A stretch of DNA of 49,664 bases from a bacterium (GCA_021372615.1 JAJFUB010000067.1:1-49664); one strand, 5' to 3'. Counted from the first letter of the stretch, positions 16,761-27,326 are shown. Made by a program: numbers and translations. The notes: a model not told the origin generated them from the letters alone.

Positions 16761-19169
16761 TCAGCGCTTGCATACCACTATGGCTGCGCCATCCGGCGGT
16801 AATTCCACCGCCACACAGCCATCCCGCCCAGGCGTGACGGGCTTGCGCGCCACCATTCTCTGACCCCGGTCAAACAGCAAGAGTTCCCCCGTCCAGGACC
16901 GTCCGGGCCAGCCAAACCGCCCCGGCCGGAGGGTGATGATGCGCTCTTGCCCGACAATGACGCCCTCGTCCAGGCCAATCACCGTGATGGGGTACTCGTA
17001 CGTCGCGAGGTTCTCGTGGGTGAAGAGGTGGTAGAACATCGGCGCCGAGTACAGGTACAGGTTAGCGTTCCAGAGCTTCTCCCGGATGTCGGCCAGGAAG
17101 TCCGCCTCGGTCACATTGGGGAGATGATAGGTACTCCAGCCGGCATAGGAGATGGGCGCGTAGAGCCAGGTCTTGCTGGCCAGACCCGGGTGGTGCGGGA
17201 TGTCCGTCTCGGTGAAGCGCGGGAAGTGGATCTGCTGCTCGGTCATGTTCGTGGGCGGGCTGTTGCCCACGATGGCCGCGCCGCGGTCGAGGAACGCTCT
17301 CATCATCGCCAGCTTGAAGGGCTGGGCGGCCAGGTCCGGCGCACCGGCCGGGCGGAGGATCGCCCCCGTCTTGGCGTCAATGAGATAGGTGTAGGGGTCG
17401 GGATGGGCGTAGTCGGCGTTGCCCTGGAAGCTGTGGGCGATCTCGTCCCAGTACAGCCCATCGGCCCCGATCTCATCCAGGATCATCCCCGGGATCTTCT
17501 GTAGGGTCTCCCGCCCCATGGTGTTGGCCAGGGTCGGCACGACGTTGGCGATCGGGAAGCCGAACTCGGTCCGGGGCTGATAGTTGCGGGGCTTGCCATC
17601 GGCGCGGGTGTAGAGGCTATCGGCGTACTGCGTGGCGATGTCCGCGCCGCTCACGAGCCAGCAGTCGTAGTAGATCAAGCACTTGATCCCCGGCCGCAGC
17701 CGCCGCAGCTTCTCACAGGCCGCCTTGAGGCGCTGGCGGTAGTCGGCGTAGATCGGTCCGGCCACGATGGGCCCGTGCCCTACGTTCTTCTGCCCCGCCT
17801 CCACCAGCTTGCGGTCATACCACCCGCCCTGCGACATGGTCACACTGATGTTGAGCATGTCCAGGTGCTGCTTGAGCTTGACGTCATCATAGGCCAGGAT
17901 GGCGTCGGGCTCAAAGAAGTTGTAGCCGCCGTCCAGGCGGAACGCGACACCCCAGTCGCGCCGGACCAGGTTGACCAGGTCGAAGACATTGTCCGTGGCG
18001 GTGCAGTACACCGCCCAGGTCATCGTGTACTCGCCGTGGGGCGGCAAGCCGAACCAGTCATCGCGGACGCCGCCAGCCTGGCGGTCATCGTCGAAGTACA
18101 GCGTCCCGTGCATGCGCAGCACGTCATCATAGGCGACCAGGCCCACACCGACGCCGTCATGGGGCAGAAAGAGATAGGGGCACTCGGGGCGGTTCAGCTC
18201 CTCGAGGCTGGGGTCCTCGCGCCCGCCGAAGTTGACGCGCTCGCAACGACTGCGGCCCAGACGCAGTTCGTGCCGCAGACGCAACGGTATGGCCTGATCG
18301 CTGGTGTTGCTGAAGTGGTCGGTGACGAGTAGCCGTCCCCGGTCCGGCTCGGGGCGCACCTCCCGCCGATGCCGCCACCGACACGGGCCCTCATAGCCGG
18401 GCGGGCCTTCGCCCAGGTACGAGGTCACGGTGTACTGGTGCCCCGCCGTGTCCTGCACGATGAGTTCGCTCTGGCGTGCCTTTGCCTGGAACGGGCGCGA
18501 ACGGGTCTGACCACACACGAAGGGCCGCGACCGCGGGGGCCGCGGCGGCTCCCCCGGCAGCACCCCGGGCCCTTCCCGCACCTGCAGCTCCAGGTCGCGG
18601 AACACCAGCGCCAGATCGCTCCTGGCGTTCCGTGCGATGTCCTTGTTGCCGGTGTGGGTGAAGGTCAGGGCGTTGCCGCCCGGCCGGATGAGGTCACTGA
18701 CGTCGAGCGTGAAGCGGTAGGCTTCCGGGCCGTAGTATGTCGTCCGCGTCAGCACCTCAAAATCCGGGGCGTAGGCCAGGCGCCACTGCCCGCCGGGGAT
18801 ATACCAGGTCAGGAAGGGCGGATCGCTCCAGGCGAAGCGGTTGGGCTTGTTCAGTAGCCGCATCTGCCGCCGCGCCGTCTTGAGGCCCACCGTCTGCCCG
18901 TTCAGCTCGACCTGCAGCATGTTCGTCGAGCCGATGGTGGAGGGGTTGTCAATGCGGACGCGGAAGTTGACCACTACCTGCCGTCGGCCCGCCTGCGCGG
19001 GGGCCCCGAACTGCCAACTGCGCACCTGCTGCAGCTCCAGCCGCCAGTCATCCGGCGCCAGCGAGAGCGCCTGGCCCGTCTGGGCAGGAAGCGAGAGCGT
19101 CTGGGCGTGGAGCAGACCACACCCCGGCGGGACCAGCATCAGCAGCAGACAAAGCCGGCGTGTCATCAT
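16761..19169 (-). CDS. Secreted glycosidase-like protein, TIM-barrel type
   Basis: An 802-residue protein from MMTRRLCLLLMLV; the open frame reaches 19226 but the divergent gene's leader lies there. A signal peptide ends near LLHAQ/T. Residues 30-200 are beta-rich (FRVRIDNPSTIGSTNMLQVE) and probably bind carbohydrate. The middle has a long beta-sandwich, then a TIM-barrel segment with CLIYYDCWLVSGADI and IGADGLYWDEIAHSF; the acidic pair in YWDE sits where such glycosidase-like proteins have their active site. The C-terminal sheet has ITLRPGRFGWPGRSW and VAVELPPDGAAIVVCK. The same YLDG/YWDE layout occurs in the divergent gene at 19247, so the two may work on one substrate. No named family is certain. 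Confidence 0.78.
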   Translation of the reverse strand: MMTRRLCLLLMLVPPGCGLLHAQTLSLPAQTGQALSLAPDDWRLELQQVRSWQFGAPAQAGRRQVVVNFRVRIDNPSTIGSTNMLQVELNGQTVGLKTARRQMRLLNKPNRFAWSDPPFLTWYIPGGQWRLAYAPDFEVLTRTTYYGPEAYRFTLDVSDLIRPGGNALTFTHTGNKDIARNARSDLALVFRDLELQVREGPGVLPGEPPRPPRSRPFVCGQTRSRPFQAKARQSELIVQDTAGHQYTVTSYLGEGPPGYEGPCRWRHRREVRPEPDRGRLLVTDHFSNTSDQAIPLRLRHELRLGRSRCERVNFGGREDPSLEELNRPECPYLFLPHDGVGVGLVAYDDVLRMHGTLYFDDDRQAGGVRDDWFGLPPHGEYTMTWAVYCTATDNVFDLVNLVRRDWGVAFRLDGGYNFFEPDAILAYDDVKLKQHLDMLNISVTMSQGGWYDRKLVEAGQKNVGHGPIVAGPIYADYRQRLKAACEKLRRLRPGIKCLIYYDCWLVSGADIATQYADSLYTRADGKPRNYQPRTEFGFPIANVVPTLANTMGRETLQKIPGMILDEIGADGLYWDEIAHSFQGNADYAHPDPYTYLIDAKTGAILRPAGAPDLAAQPFKLAMMRAFLDRGAAIVGNSPPTNMTEQQIHFPRFTETDIPHHPGLASKTWLYAPISYAGWSTYHLPNVTEADFLADIREKLWNANLYLYSAPMFYHLFTHENLATYEYPITVIGLDEGVIVGQERIITLRPGRFGWPGRSWTGELLLFDRGQRMVARKPVTPGRDGCVAVELPPDGAAIVVCKR

Positions 19170-19246
19170 GTGGCGGATCGCTCCCGTGAGTGATGCCCCC
19201 ACCCGAATTCCTGACTCGCCGCACACTTACCTGCCGGAGGCCTCCC

Positions 19247-22200
19247 ATGCGTCAGCTACTGCTCGTCACACTCATCCTGCTCGTGGCCACTGCCGCCTTC
19301 GCCGGCAACCCGGGGGACGCGGCCTGGCCGCGCCTGACGATCCTGCCGCCGCCGGCCGCGCCGGTCATTGACGGCGTCCTGTCGCCGGGCGAGTGGGACC
19401 GGACCGTCGTCGTGACCGGCTTCGCGCCCCTGGGCCATGCCGAACTCGTCGCCCACCAGCCCCTTGTGCACCTGGCCTGGACCCCGGACGCGCTGCTGAT
19501 CGCGGCGCAAGTGCCTTCGCCGCCGGGGCAGAAGGCCCGGGCGCGCGCGACTGACTTTGACGGCACCGTCTGGGCGGACGACTCGCTGGAAGTCCATGTG
19601 GATCGCGGCCACCAGCACAAGCAGAACTACCAGTTCATCGTCAACGCTCTGGCCACGAAGTTCGACTCGTTGGCCGGAGACAAGAACTTCAACGCCGAGT
19701 GGACGGCCGCGGCCCAGAACAACCCCGGCCAGTGGACGGCGGAGCTGGCGATCCCCTGGACGGCCATGGGCGGGGCCCCCAAGGCCGGAGACATGGACGG
19801 CTTCAACGTCATCGTCAACTCGTCGTACCTGGGGGGCACACTGACCTTCAGCCCGCTCAAGCGGTCGGCGCACGAGACAGCCAGCTATGCCCACGTCGGC
19901 TATGGCCGGGACGCCGCGGTGAGCGTCGAGCGGCTCGACGCGGCTGACCTGCGGGAAGTCGTCCTGCGGGCCTACGGCGCCGCGCCGGCATCCGTGCGCT
20001 ACCGCCTCTCCCGCGCCGGCGACGCCGCTGACCTGGCCGATCAGGCGCTGACGCTGGCGGGCAACGGGGCTCCCGGCAGCGTCTCGGTGCAGATCCCGCG
20101 CGAGCAGGGGCTGCCCAAGCCCGGCGAGTACACGATCCGCCTCACGGCCACGGGCCCCGGCGGGACGCTGCTGGTGCGCGACGCCGACTTCACCGTCCGC
20201 GACGCCCTGCGCGTCACCTGCCAGGCCTATGAGGTCGGCGGCACGCTGGAGGTCCGCCTGCAGACCGAGCCCTCCATCTTCCCCGCCGCCGACACGGAAT
20301 ACGCGCTCACTGTCTCCGGGGCGCGCGGCGTCATCAAGCAGATCGAGCACGGGCGCCTGCCCGCTGCCGCCGAAACGCCGGTCCTCACCCTCCAGCGCCG
20401 CCAGGTTCCGCCCGGTAAGCTCACTCTCAAAGCGACCGTCACCCACCTGAAGACGGGCCAGCAGTACACCGTCGAGCGCACCCTCGACAGCCCGCTGCAG
20501 CCGGTGTGGCTCGGCACGCGGGAGGGCCTGACGGACAAGGTCCCCGCCCCCTGGACGCCGGTAACGGTCAAGGGCAGCACGGTTGGGTGCTCGGGGCGCA
20601 CGTATGGCTTCCAGGGCGGGCCGCTGCCCACCAGCGTCACCACCCGCGGGTCGAGTGTGCTCGCCGGCCCGGTCCGCCTCATTGGCGAGGCCGATGGCGC
20701 CGCCCTCATCTGGACCGGCGGCAAGAGCGTCTGCATGGTCCAGAGGCCAACACAGGCGAAGCTGAGCGGCCAGGCCACCTCGGGCGCGCTCAAGCTCACC
20801 GGCACCGCCGCCGTGGACTACGACGGCATGATCCGCTGCGACCTGACGCTCGCGCCGTCGCGCGGCCAGAGCACGGTGCGCGAGCTGACGCTCGAGGTCC
20901 CCCTCAAGCCCGCGTACGCCCGCTACCTGTACAGCTTCCCCGGACGCTGGGGCAGTTGCGCCAACAGCGCCTACCTGCCCGCGGAGGGCTGGCAGAACCC
21001 GTTCAAGCCGTTCGTCTGGCTGGGCGACGAGGACCGGGGTTTCGCGTGGTTCTGCGAGAGCGACCGCAATTGGTTCCCGCTGGACAACAAGACCGCCCTG
21101 ACGATCGAGCGCACCCCGCAGGCCACGACCCTCAAGTGCCACCTGATCGCCGCCGAGACCGTCGTGGACAAGCCCCTGACCTACACCTTCGGCTTCGAGG
21201 CCACCCCCTGCAAGCAGCCGGACAAGACCGTGTGGGACTACCGCATCGTGCACCAGGGGAACTACGGCCTGGAGAAGCAGCGGGCCACCAGCGGCGGTAA
21301 GGTCGGCTACCCGGCGGCGGGGCGCCTCCGCCGGGAAGAGGGGACCTTCGAGTGCTGGGTGCGGCCTGCCGTGGACAGCGAGCGCGACAAGGCCTTCGCC
21401 GACCGCACCTACCAGGGCAACCGTGACCTCTTCACTGTCCAGCTCAGCCCCGGCATGAACGGCAGCAACTACGGGCTGTACTGGAATGGCACCGTGCAGG
21501 GCCTCGTCGGTTGGGCCCGCACCGACGGCGTGGTCACCGACAACCCCGGCTATAGCTTCGACTGGAAGGCCGGGGAGTGGCACCTCGTCGGCATGACCTG
21601 GGACGCCCAGAAGCTGCGCATCTACCTCGACGGCAAGATGGTGTCCGAGACGCCGAACAAGGGGTTCCTGCGCGCGCCGCTGGACGCCGCCGAGATCCGG
21701 ATCGGCGGCGACGGCGCCCTGGCGACGGTTGACGAGGTGCGCATCCTCTCCGTCGCCCGCCCGCCCGTCGTCACCGACAAGCCCTTCGAGGCGGACGCGC
21801 AGACGCTGCTGCTGGACCACTTCGACAACTACGGCGCCAAAGGTGAGGGAGCAGTGGGGAAGCCCGATGCCTGGGTGCGCTTTGCGCCCGGCAAGTTCGG
21901 CCAGGCCCCGACCTGGGAGCCCGGGCAGGGCCGGACACGCCTGGACGAGATGGCCGAGCAGGGCGTGCGCACCGTCTGCTTCCATGAGCACTGGGTGCCG
22001 TACCAGTCGTACCCCCATGTCACGGATGCTGACCGACCGCGCCTGCGCAGCCTCGTGGACGGCCTCCACCAGAGCAAGCTCAACCTGCTGCTGTACATGT
22101 CCCGCCAGTTCGCGGACAACTGCCCGGAGTGGGAGCTGCACAACGCCGACTTCTGCCAGGAGCCCCGGCCCGGCGCCTACACTCGCCAACCCCCGCAGCG

Positions 22201-23101
22201 CGCCTACATCGGCTGCTGGAACAGCCCCTTCAAGGACTTCTGCCTCCACTACCTGGGCCGGACGATAGACGAGTTCGGCAACGACGGCTGGTATCTGGAC
22301 GGGCCCGAGTGGCCCATGCCCTGCGCCAACCGCGCCCACGGTTGCGGCTACCAGGCGCCGGACGGCTCCTGGCGGCAGACCTGGGACATCTTCGCCACGC
22401 GCGACTTCATGCAGCGCCTGTATGTCCTCACCCGCCAACGCAAGCCGCAGGGGCAACTGAACATCCACAACTCCACGGTCATGGTCATCCCGACTCTGGG
22501 CTTTGGCACGAGCAGTTGGGGCGGCGAGCAGATTGACGCCATCAAGCCGCCGGTCAAGACGCTCACCGCCGTCCCGATGGACTCCTTCCGCACCGAGTTC
22601 ATGGGCCGCCAGTGGGGCGTCCCGGCGGAGTTCCTGGTCTATGACGGCCAGCCGTACTACGCCAGGGACGTGCTGGCGTACACGCTGCTGCACGGGGTGC
22701 TGATCCGCCCGGGCAGCCCGGACTCGATGGACCGCACCTCGGCCCTGTGGAAGGCCCACGACAAGTTCCCCTTCAGCCACGGCACGATGCTGGGGTACTG
22801 GTGCAACGGAGACGTCATCAAGATCGCCGGCTCCCCCAGCGGCGCCCTGGCGCCCGAGTTGGGTCAGGAGAACGTCTACGCCAGCGTCTGGACGCTGCCG
22901 GGGCAGGGGGCGCTGATCGTGGTGAGCAACCTGACCGACGCCGACGCCCAGGCGCAGGTGACGATCAACCTGGCGAAGCTGGGCGCCCCGAAGACGGCGA
23001 GAGTATGGGACGCGCTCAGCGGCGAGACGCTACGGCACCAGCAGGGGAGGCTGACGCTGCCGGTGGAGAGCTGGCGGTACCGGGTGCTGCGGGTGAAGTA
23101 G
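19247..23101 (+). CDS. Large secreted protein: CBM9-like, DUF6067-like, LamG and TIM-barrel domains
   Basis: A 1284-residue protein from MRQLLLVTLILLVATAAFAG (signal peptide), with GGAGG upstream. Residues about 33-215 are a CBM9-like domain (PVIDGVLSPGEWDRT, WADDSLEVHVDRG). A central beta-rich glycosidase-type region includes FPGRWGSC and WLGDEDRGFAWFCESDRNW, as in DUF6067 proteins. A LamG/concanavalin-type domain lies at about 684-841 (EGTFECWVRP, WHLVGMTWDAQKLRIYLDG). A TIM-barrel follows at about 890-1220 with FGNDGWYLDGPEWPMPC. The C-terminal sheet ends WRYRVLRVK. The domain set suggests an extracellular polysaccharide hydrolase; substrate and catalytic residues are not assigned. It shares a 77-bp divergent promoter region with the gene at 16761. 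Confidence 0.82.
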   Translation: MRQLLLVTLILLVATAAFAGNPGDAAWPRLTILPPPAAPVIDGVLSPGEWDRTVVVTGFAPLGHAELVAHQPLVHLAWTPDALLIAAQVPSPPGQKARARATDFDGTVWADDSLEVHVDRGHQHKQNYQFIVNALATKFDSLAGDKNFNAEWTAAAQNNPGQWTAELAIPWTAMGGAPKAGDMDGFNVIVNSSYLGGTLTFSPLKRSAHETASYAHVGYGRDAAVSVERLDAADLREVVLRAYGAAPASVRYRLSRAGDAADLADQALTLAGNGAPGSVSVQIPREQGLPKPGEYTIRLTATGPGGTLLVRDADFTVRDALRVTCQAYEVGGTLEVRLQTEPSIFPAADTEYALTVSGARGVIKQIEHGRLPAAAETPVLTLQRRQVPPGKLTLKATVTHLKTGQQYTVERTLDSPLQPVWLGTREGLTDKVPAPWTPVTVKGSTVGCSGRTYGFQGGPLPTSVTTRGSSVLAGPVRLIGEADGAALIWTGGKSVCMVQRPTQAKLSGQATSGALKLTGTAAVDYDGMIRCDLTLAPSRGQSTVRELTLEVPLKPAYARYLYSFPGRWGSCANSAYLPAEGWQNPFKPFVWLGDEDRGFAWFCESDRNWFPLDNKTALTIERTPQATTLKCHLIAAETVVDKPLTYTFGFEATPCKQPDKTVWDYRIVHQGNYGLEKQRATSGGKVGYPAAGRLRREEGTFECWVRPAVDSERDKAFADRTYQGNRDLFTVQLSPGMNGSNYGLYWNGTVQGLVGWARTDGVVTDNPGYSFDWKAGEWHLVGMTWDAQKLRIYLDGKMVSETPNKGFLRAPLDAAEIRIGGDGALATVDEVRILSVARPPVVTDKPFEADAQTLLLDHFDNYGAKGEGAVGKPDAWVRFAPGKFGQAPTWEPGQGRTRLDEMAEQGVRTVCFHEHWVPYQSYPHVTDADRPRLRSLVDGLHQSKLNLLLYMSRQFADNCPEWELHNADFCQEPRPGAYTRQPPQRAYIGCWNSPFKDFCLHYLGRTIDEFGNDGWYLDGPEWPMPCANRAHGCGYQAPDGSWRQTWDIFATRDFMQRLYVLTRQRKPQGQLNIHNSTVMVIPTLGFGTSSWGGEQIDAIKPPVKTLTAVPMDSFRTEFMGRQWGVPAEFLVYDGQPYYARDVLAYTLLHGVLIRPGSPDSMDRTSALWKAHDKFPFSHGTMLGYWCNGDVIKIAGSPSGALAPELGQENVYASVWTLPGQGALIVVSNLTDADAQAQVTINLAKLGAPKTARVWDALSGETLRHQQGRLTLPVESWRYRVLRVK

Positions 23102-23121
23102 CCGTTGGCGTTGCCGTCTGT

Positions 23122-23158
23122 GTTGCCGTTTGTGTTCCCCCTCCCTTCAGGGAGGGGG
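23122..23158 (+). repeat. Left inverted repeat (37 nt) of the DUF559 cassette
   Basis: GTTGCCGTT, three variable bases, GTT, then the palindrome CCCCCTCCCTTCAGGGAGGG plus GG (23137-23158). It matches the reverse complement of 25348-25384 at 34 of 37 positions. It is followed by a piece of the repeat unit (GGGGGTAGGCCGCCGTT, 23161-23177) just before the nuclease gene. Confidence 0.8.
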
Positions 23159-23194
23159 TAGGGGGTAGGCCGCCGTTACCAGGGGGAGAGCCAG

Positions 23195-23596
23195 ATGACC
23201 AACCGCGACGGCATCGTCACGGGTGACCATGCCGCGCGCAAGCGGGTGCAGGCGCGGCACCTGCGTCAGAACATGACGCCGGCGGAGAGCGGGCTCTGGC
23301 AGAGCCTGCGAGCCAGCCGTCTCGGCGGCCACCACTTCCGTCGTCAGCAGATCATTGACGGCTACATCGTGGACTTCTACTGCCACGCCGCCGGACTGGT
23401 GATCGAGGTGGACGGCGATGTGCACGGCTTCCAGCGCGAGGAGGACACAGTACGGCAGCAGGTCCTGGAGCGTCGGGGGTTGCAGGTGCTGCGCTACACA
23501 AACCGCGACCTCGCCGGCGATCTCCGCTACATACTGGATCAGATTTTGGGCATCGCCGATCGCCGCCTCGAAGAGCAAGAGCGGGCGAATGAGTAA
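23195..23596 (+). CDS. DUF559 endonuclease-domain protein (Vsr-like fold)
   Basis: A 133-residue protein, AGGGGGAG upstream of the ATG. Family hallmarks are all present: LRQNMTPAESGLWQSLR (about residues 23-39), FRRQQIIDGYIVDFYC (48-63), LVIEVDGDVH (68-77) and VLRYTNRDL (98-106). Asp60, Glu71, Asp73 and His77 are the probable metal/catalytic residues of the Vsr/PD-(D/E)XK-related fold. The size is normal for the family. It lies inside a cassette of palindromic repeats: a partial unit just before the start and four tandem units beginning on the base after its stop codon. The nuclease fold is known for the family; its in vivo role is not established, and a role in moving or maintaining the repeats is my inference. 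Confidence 0.9.
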   Translation: MTNRDGIVTGDHAARKRVQARHLRQNMTPAESGLWQSLRASRLGGHHFRRQQIIDGYIVDFYCHAAGLVIEVDGDVHGFQREEDTVRQQVLERRGLQVLRYTNRDLAGDLRYILDQILGIADRRLEEQERANE

Positions 23597-24030
23597 CCCC
23601 TCCCTTCAGGGAGGGGTCGCGCCGGAGGCGCGGGGGTAGGCCGCCGTTTGGGTGGCGGGTGGTTGAGGAGGTACGGGGACGGGCGCACGGCTTCCTACCC
23701 CCTGCCCCCTCCCTGTAGGGAGGGGTCGCGCCGGAGGCGCGGGGGTAGGCCGCCGTTTGGGTGGCGGGTGGTTGAGGTGGTAGGGAGGAGGAGGGACGGC
23801 CTCCTACCCCCTCCCCCCTCCCTGAAGGGAGGGGTCGCGCCGCAGGCGCGGGGGTAGGCTGCCGTTGGGGCGGCGGGTGGTTGAGAAGGTACGGGGACGG
23901 CGGCACGGCTTCCTACCCCCTACCCCCTCCCTGTAGGGAGGGGTCGCGCCGGAGGCGCGGGGGTAGGCCGCCGTCTGGGGTTGCGGATGGTTGAGGAGGT
24001 ACGGGGACGGGCGCACGGCTTCCTACCCCC
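23597..24030 (+). repeat. Four tandem units of about 109 bp, each headed by a 20-bp palindrome
   Basis: Units start at 23597, 23706, 23815 and 23924, exactly 109 bp apart. Each begins CCCCTCCCT-N2-AGGGAGGGG (centres TC, GT, GA, GT), then a small stem GCGCC-GGA-GGCGC (GCA loop in unit 3), then GGGGGTAGG, a diverging middle, and CCTACCCCC, which can pair with GGGGGTAGG. Together with the IS110 leader this fills the 662 bp between the DUF559 stop and the transposase start. There is no open frame of its own: 109 is not a multiple of three. It is not a CRISPR, since the whole unit is conserved and no spacers exist. Confidence 0.9.
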
Positions 24031-24059
24031 TTGTATATTGGAACCGGGGCACTTTGACA

Positions 24060-25203
<1,144 letters not shown>

Positions 25204-25218
25204 GCCTCAACCCAGCGC

Positions 25219-25264
25219 CCCGCCCGCCTGCAGGCCCCTCCATCGCGGACAGAAGGCGGGCGGG
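25219..25264 (+). terminator. 11-bp hairpin in the right non-coding end of the IS110 element
   Basis: CCCGCCCGCCT (25219-25229) pairs with AGGCGGGCGGG (25254-25264) over a 24-base loop, 16 bases after the transposase stop. A weak terminator or an RNA-stabilising hairpin; no T-run follows. Confidence 0.45.
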
Positions 25265-25347
25265 ACGCGGAGCTAGCCGAGAGGCGGCGGCCGCGACAAA
25301 CTACCAAAGAGCACGCACAACAAGCTTGACTCGCAATACAGTTGCTG

Positions 25348-25384
25348 CCCCCTCCCTGAAGGGAGGGGGAACGACAACGGCAAC
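25348..25384 (-). repeat. Right inverted repeat (37 nt) of the DUF559 cassette
   Basis: Palindrome CCCCCTCCCTGAAGGGAGGG plus GG (25348-25369) then AAC-GAC-AACGGCAAC, the inverse of the left repeat at 23122-23158 (34 of 37 positions). It is also the fifth palindrome of the array if the IS110 is removed, and it ends 4 bases before the xerD start codon. Confidence 0.8.
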
Positions 25385-25388
25385 AACC

Positions 25389-26294
25389 ATGCAGGAAGAC
25401 ATCGAGGCCTTCATCGCTTACCTCGTCGCCGAGGTGGGCCTGTCCGCTAACACCATCGCGGCTTACCGCCGCGACCTGGAGCAGTACGGCCTCTTCCTGC
25501 ACGACCGCCAGCGCAACTTCCTGAACGCCGACGAGGACACCGTCACGGCCTACCTGGGCGAGTTGCGGGGACGGGGGATGGGGCGGGCTACCGTGCAACG
25601 CAAGCTGTCGGCGTTGCGCCAGTTGCACAAGTACCTGGTGCGCGAGGGTCTCACGCGGCACGACCCGACCGCCACCATTCCCGCCGTCCCCCGGCCGGTG
25701 CGACTGCCAAAGGTGCTGACGGTCAAGCAGTGCCTTGCCCTGCTCGACGCCCCCGACGCCACGACCCCCGGCGGGCTGCGCGATGCGGCGATGCTCACGT
25801 TGCTCTACGCCACCGGGCTGCGCGTATCGGAGTTGGTGGGCCTGCGGATGCACAACGTGGACCTGGAGGGGCGGAGCCTGCGCGTGCGGGGCAAGGGGGG
25901 CAAGGAGCGGGTGATACCGGTAGCGCCGCTCGCCCTGGACCTGCTGCAGCTCTACCTGCAGGAGGCCCGCCCGGCGCTCGACCAGGGCCATAGCGATGAC
26001 GCCATCTTCCTGTCGCCGCGGGGCCGGGGCATGACGCGCCAGACGTTCTTCAACCACCTCAAGGACTACTGCCGCCTGGCGGACATCCCCCAGGACACGT
26101 CCCCCCACACGCTGCGGCACTCCTTCGCCACGCATCTACTGGAGGGCGGGGCCGACCTGCGCAGCATCCAGGAGATGCTGGGGCACTCCAGCCTGGGCAC
26201 CACACAGATCTACACCCACGTCTCCTCGGGCCGCAAGCGCGCCGTGTACGACGCCACCCACCCCCGGGCCCACGACACCGAGCCCCCCGCTTAA
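25389..26294 (+). CDS. xerD: Tyrosine recombinase XerD/XerC
   Basis: A 301-residue protein, the normal length for XerC/XerD. The N-terminal SAM-like domain (MQEDIEAFIAYLVAEVGLS to about 105) is followed by the catalytic domain with Arg145 (ATGLRVSEL), Lys172 (GKGGKERVIP), His240 and Arg243 (PHTLRHSFATHLLEGG), His266 (LGHSSLGTTQ) and nucleophile Tyr275 (IYTHVS). In most bacteria the Xer pair resolves chromosome dimers at dif; with only one in view, XerD versus XerC is a judgement from overall resemblance. The start is forced by the frame, yet no ribosome binding site lies at normal distance, because the cassette's right inverted repeat ends only 4 bases before the ATG. Expression may therefore be altered. 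No att site or cargo marks it as a phage integrase. Confidence 0.9.
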   Translation: MQEDIEAFIAYLVAEVGLSANTIAAYRRDLEQYGLFLHDRQRNFLNADEDTVTAYLGELRGRGMGRATVQRKLSALRQLHKYLVREGLTRHDPTATIPAVPRPVRLPKVLTVKQCLALLDAPDATTPGGLRDAAMLTLLYATGLRVSELVGLRMHNVDLEGRSLRVRGKGGKERVIPVAPLALDLLQLYLQEARPALDQGHSDDAIFLSPRGRGMTRQTFFNHLKDYCRLADIPQDTSPHTLRHSFATHLLEGGADLRSIQEMLGHSSLGTTQIYTHVSSGRKRAVYDATHPRAHDTEPPA

Positions 26295-26419
26295 CGCACC
26301 CTTAGCTGCGCCATAACGCCCGGCCAACCGCCGCTTAACGGCGGGCGGCTATGCTCTCCCTCGATGACGCCGGCGAGGACAGACCCCGCCAGCGCATGAC
26401 AACCCACGGAGGAGAGAGC

Positions 26420-27259
26420 ATGAACACATCACGGTCGCAGGGCTTCACCCTCATCGAACTCCTGGTGGTGATCGCCATCATCGCCATCCTCGCCGCCATC
26501 CTGTTTCCCGTCTTCGCACAGGCCCGGGGCAAGGCCCGGCAGGCGAGCTGTCTGTCGAACATGAAGCAGCTCGGGCTCGGGCTGCTCAGCTACACGTCCG
26601 ACTACGACGACACGCTCCCGCTGTCGTACACCTACCTCAACGGCGTCGGCGGCACGGGCGGCTACAACCACTGGAGCGGGGCCATCGGCCCGTACGTGAA
26701 GAGCAACCAGATCTACGTCTGCCCGGGCGACAAGAACAAGGGCCTGGAGCCCACGAACAGCTTCGACATCCAGGCGCCGCGGATCAGCTACATCTCCAAT
26801 GAGGTCGTGATGGGCCGCCCGCGCGCGCACTACCGGGCCGTCAGCCTGTCCGCCATCGAGGAGCCGGCCTCCCTGATCTGTCTGGCCGAGATCACCGACT
26901 ACCCGTACGCCATCGGCGGCTCGTCGGGCGCCTCGGGCGTGGCGTACAAGAGCCATCGCCCCGCCAACGTGCTGTGCGCCGCGAACACCAACAACGACAG
27001 CGCCGAGACCGGCCCGCCCTACGCCCAGGCAACGATGGGCGAGTGCCAGGCCGCCTTCGAGCAGGCCGCGTCGCTGACCGGGATGCTCGCCGAGGGCCCG
27101 ACCCACGCCATCTACCTGAGCCCCAATCGCCACAACGGCGGCGCCAACTACTGCTTCTGCGACGGCCACGCCAAGTGGCAGAAGTTCGGCACCGCCCTGA
27201 GCAACCACGAGTTCGGCACGCGCTTCTACTCCATCGCGAGCAACGGCGCGATCAACTAG
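26420..27259 (+). CDS. Prepilin-type protein with H-x9-DG domain
   Basis: A 279-residue protein from [26 protein letters not shown] lies just upstream. It has prepilin leader and helix, then [19 protein letters not shown], and a C-terminal [17 protein letters not shown] (H-x9-DG). It is about 75 residues longer than its two relatives in this window, with an extra Ala/Thr-rich region (residues about 175-240). Processing by prepilin peptidase and envelope or pseudopilus location are inferred from family knowledge. It stands alone 125 bp after xerD and has its own terminator. Confidence 0.92.
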   Translation: MNTSRSQGFTLIELLVVIAIIAILAAILFPVFAQARGKARQASCLSNMKQLGLGLLSYTSDYDDTLPLSYTYLNGVGGTGGYNHWSGAIGPYVKSNQIYVCPGDKNKGLEPTNSFDIQAPRISYISNEVVMGRPRAHYRAVSLSAIEEPASLICLAEITDYPYAIGGSSGASGVAYKSHRPANVLCAANTNNDSAETGPPYAQATMGECQAAFEQAASLTGMLAEGPTHAIYLSPNRHNGGANYCFCDGHAKWQKFGTALSNHEFGTRFYSIASNGAIN

Positions 27260-27326
27260 GCAACCACCGAGGCACCATCGGACCACCGCTGCACAGCCCC
27301 GCCGTACCTGGCGCGAGGGGGCAGGA

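Noticed and set aside
19256-22780. 1174-codon minus-strand open frame opposite the large gene at 19247
   Set aside because: Antisense shadow: it is low in aromatic residues and rich in Val/Arg/Gly, has no recognisable domain or ribosome binding site, and the plus strand has a signal peptide and clear domains.
23597-24030. Possible CRISPR array (regular spacing of a 20-bp palindrome)
   Set aside because: The whole 109-bp unit is conserved, so there are no unique spacers, and no cas genes are present. It is a tandem repeat.
26295-26345. TAACG-type motifs and CCGCCG-CTTAA-CGGCGG after xerD, recalling an integron attC site
   Set aside because: The recombinase lacks integron-integrase features, there is no cassette array, and the paired core sites of attC are not present. 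A weak hairpin at a gene end is enough.
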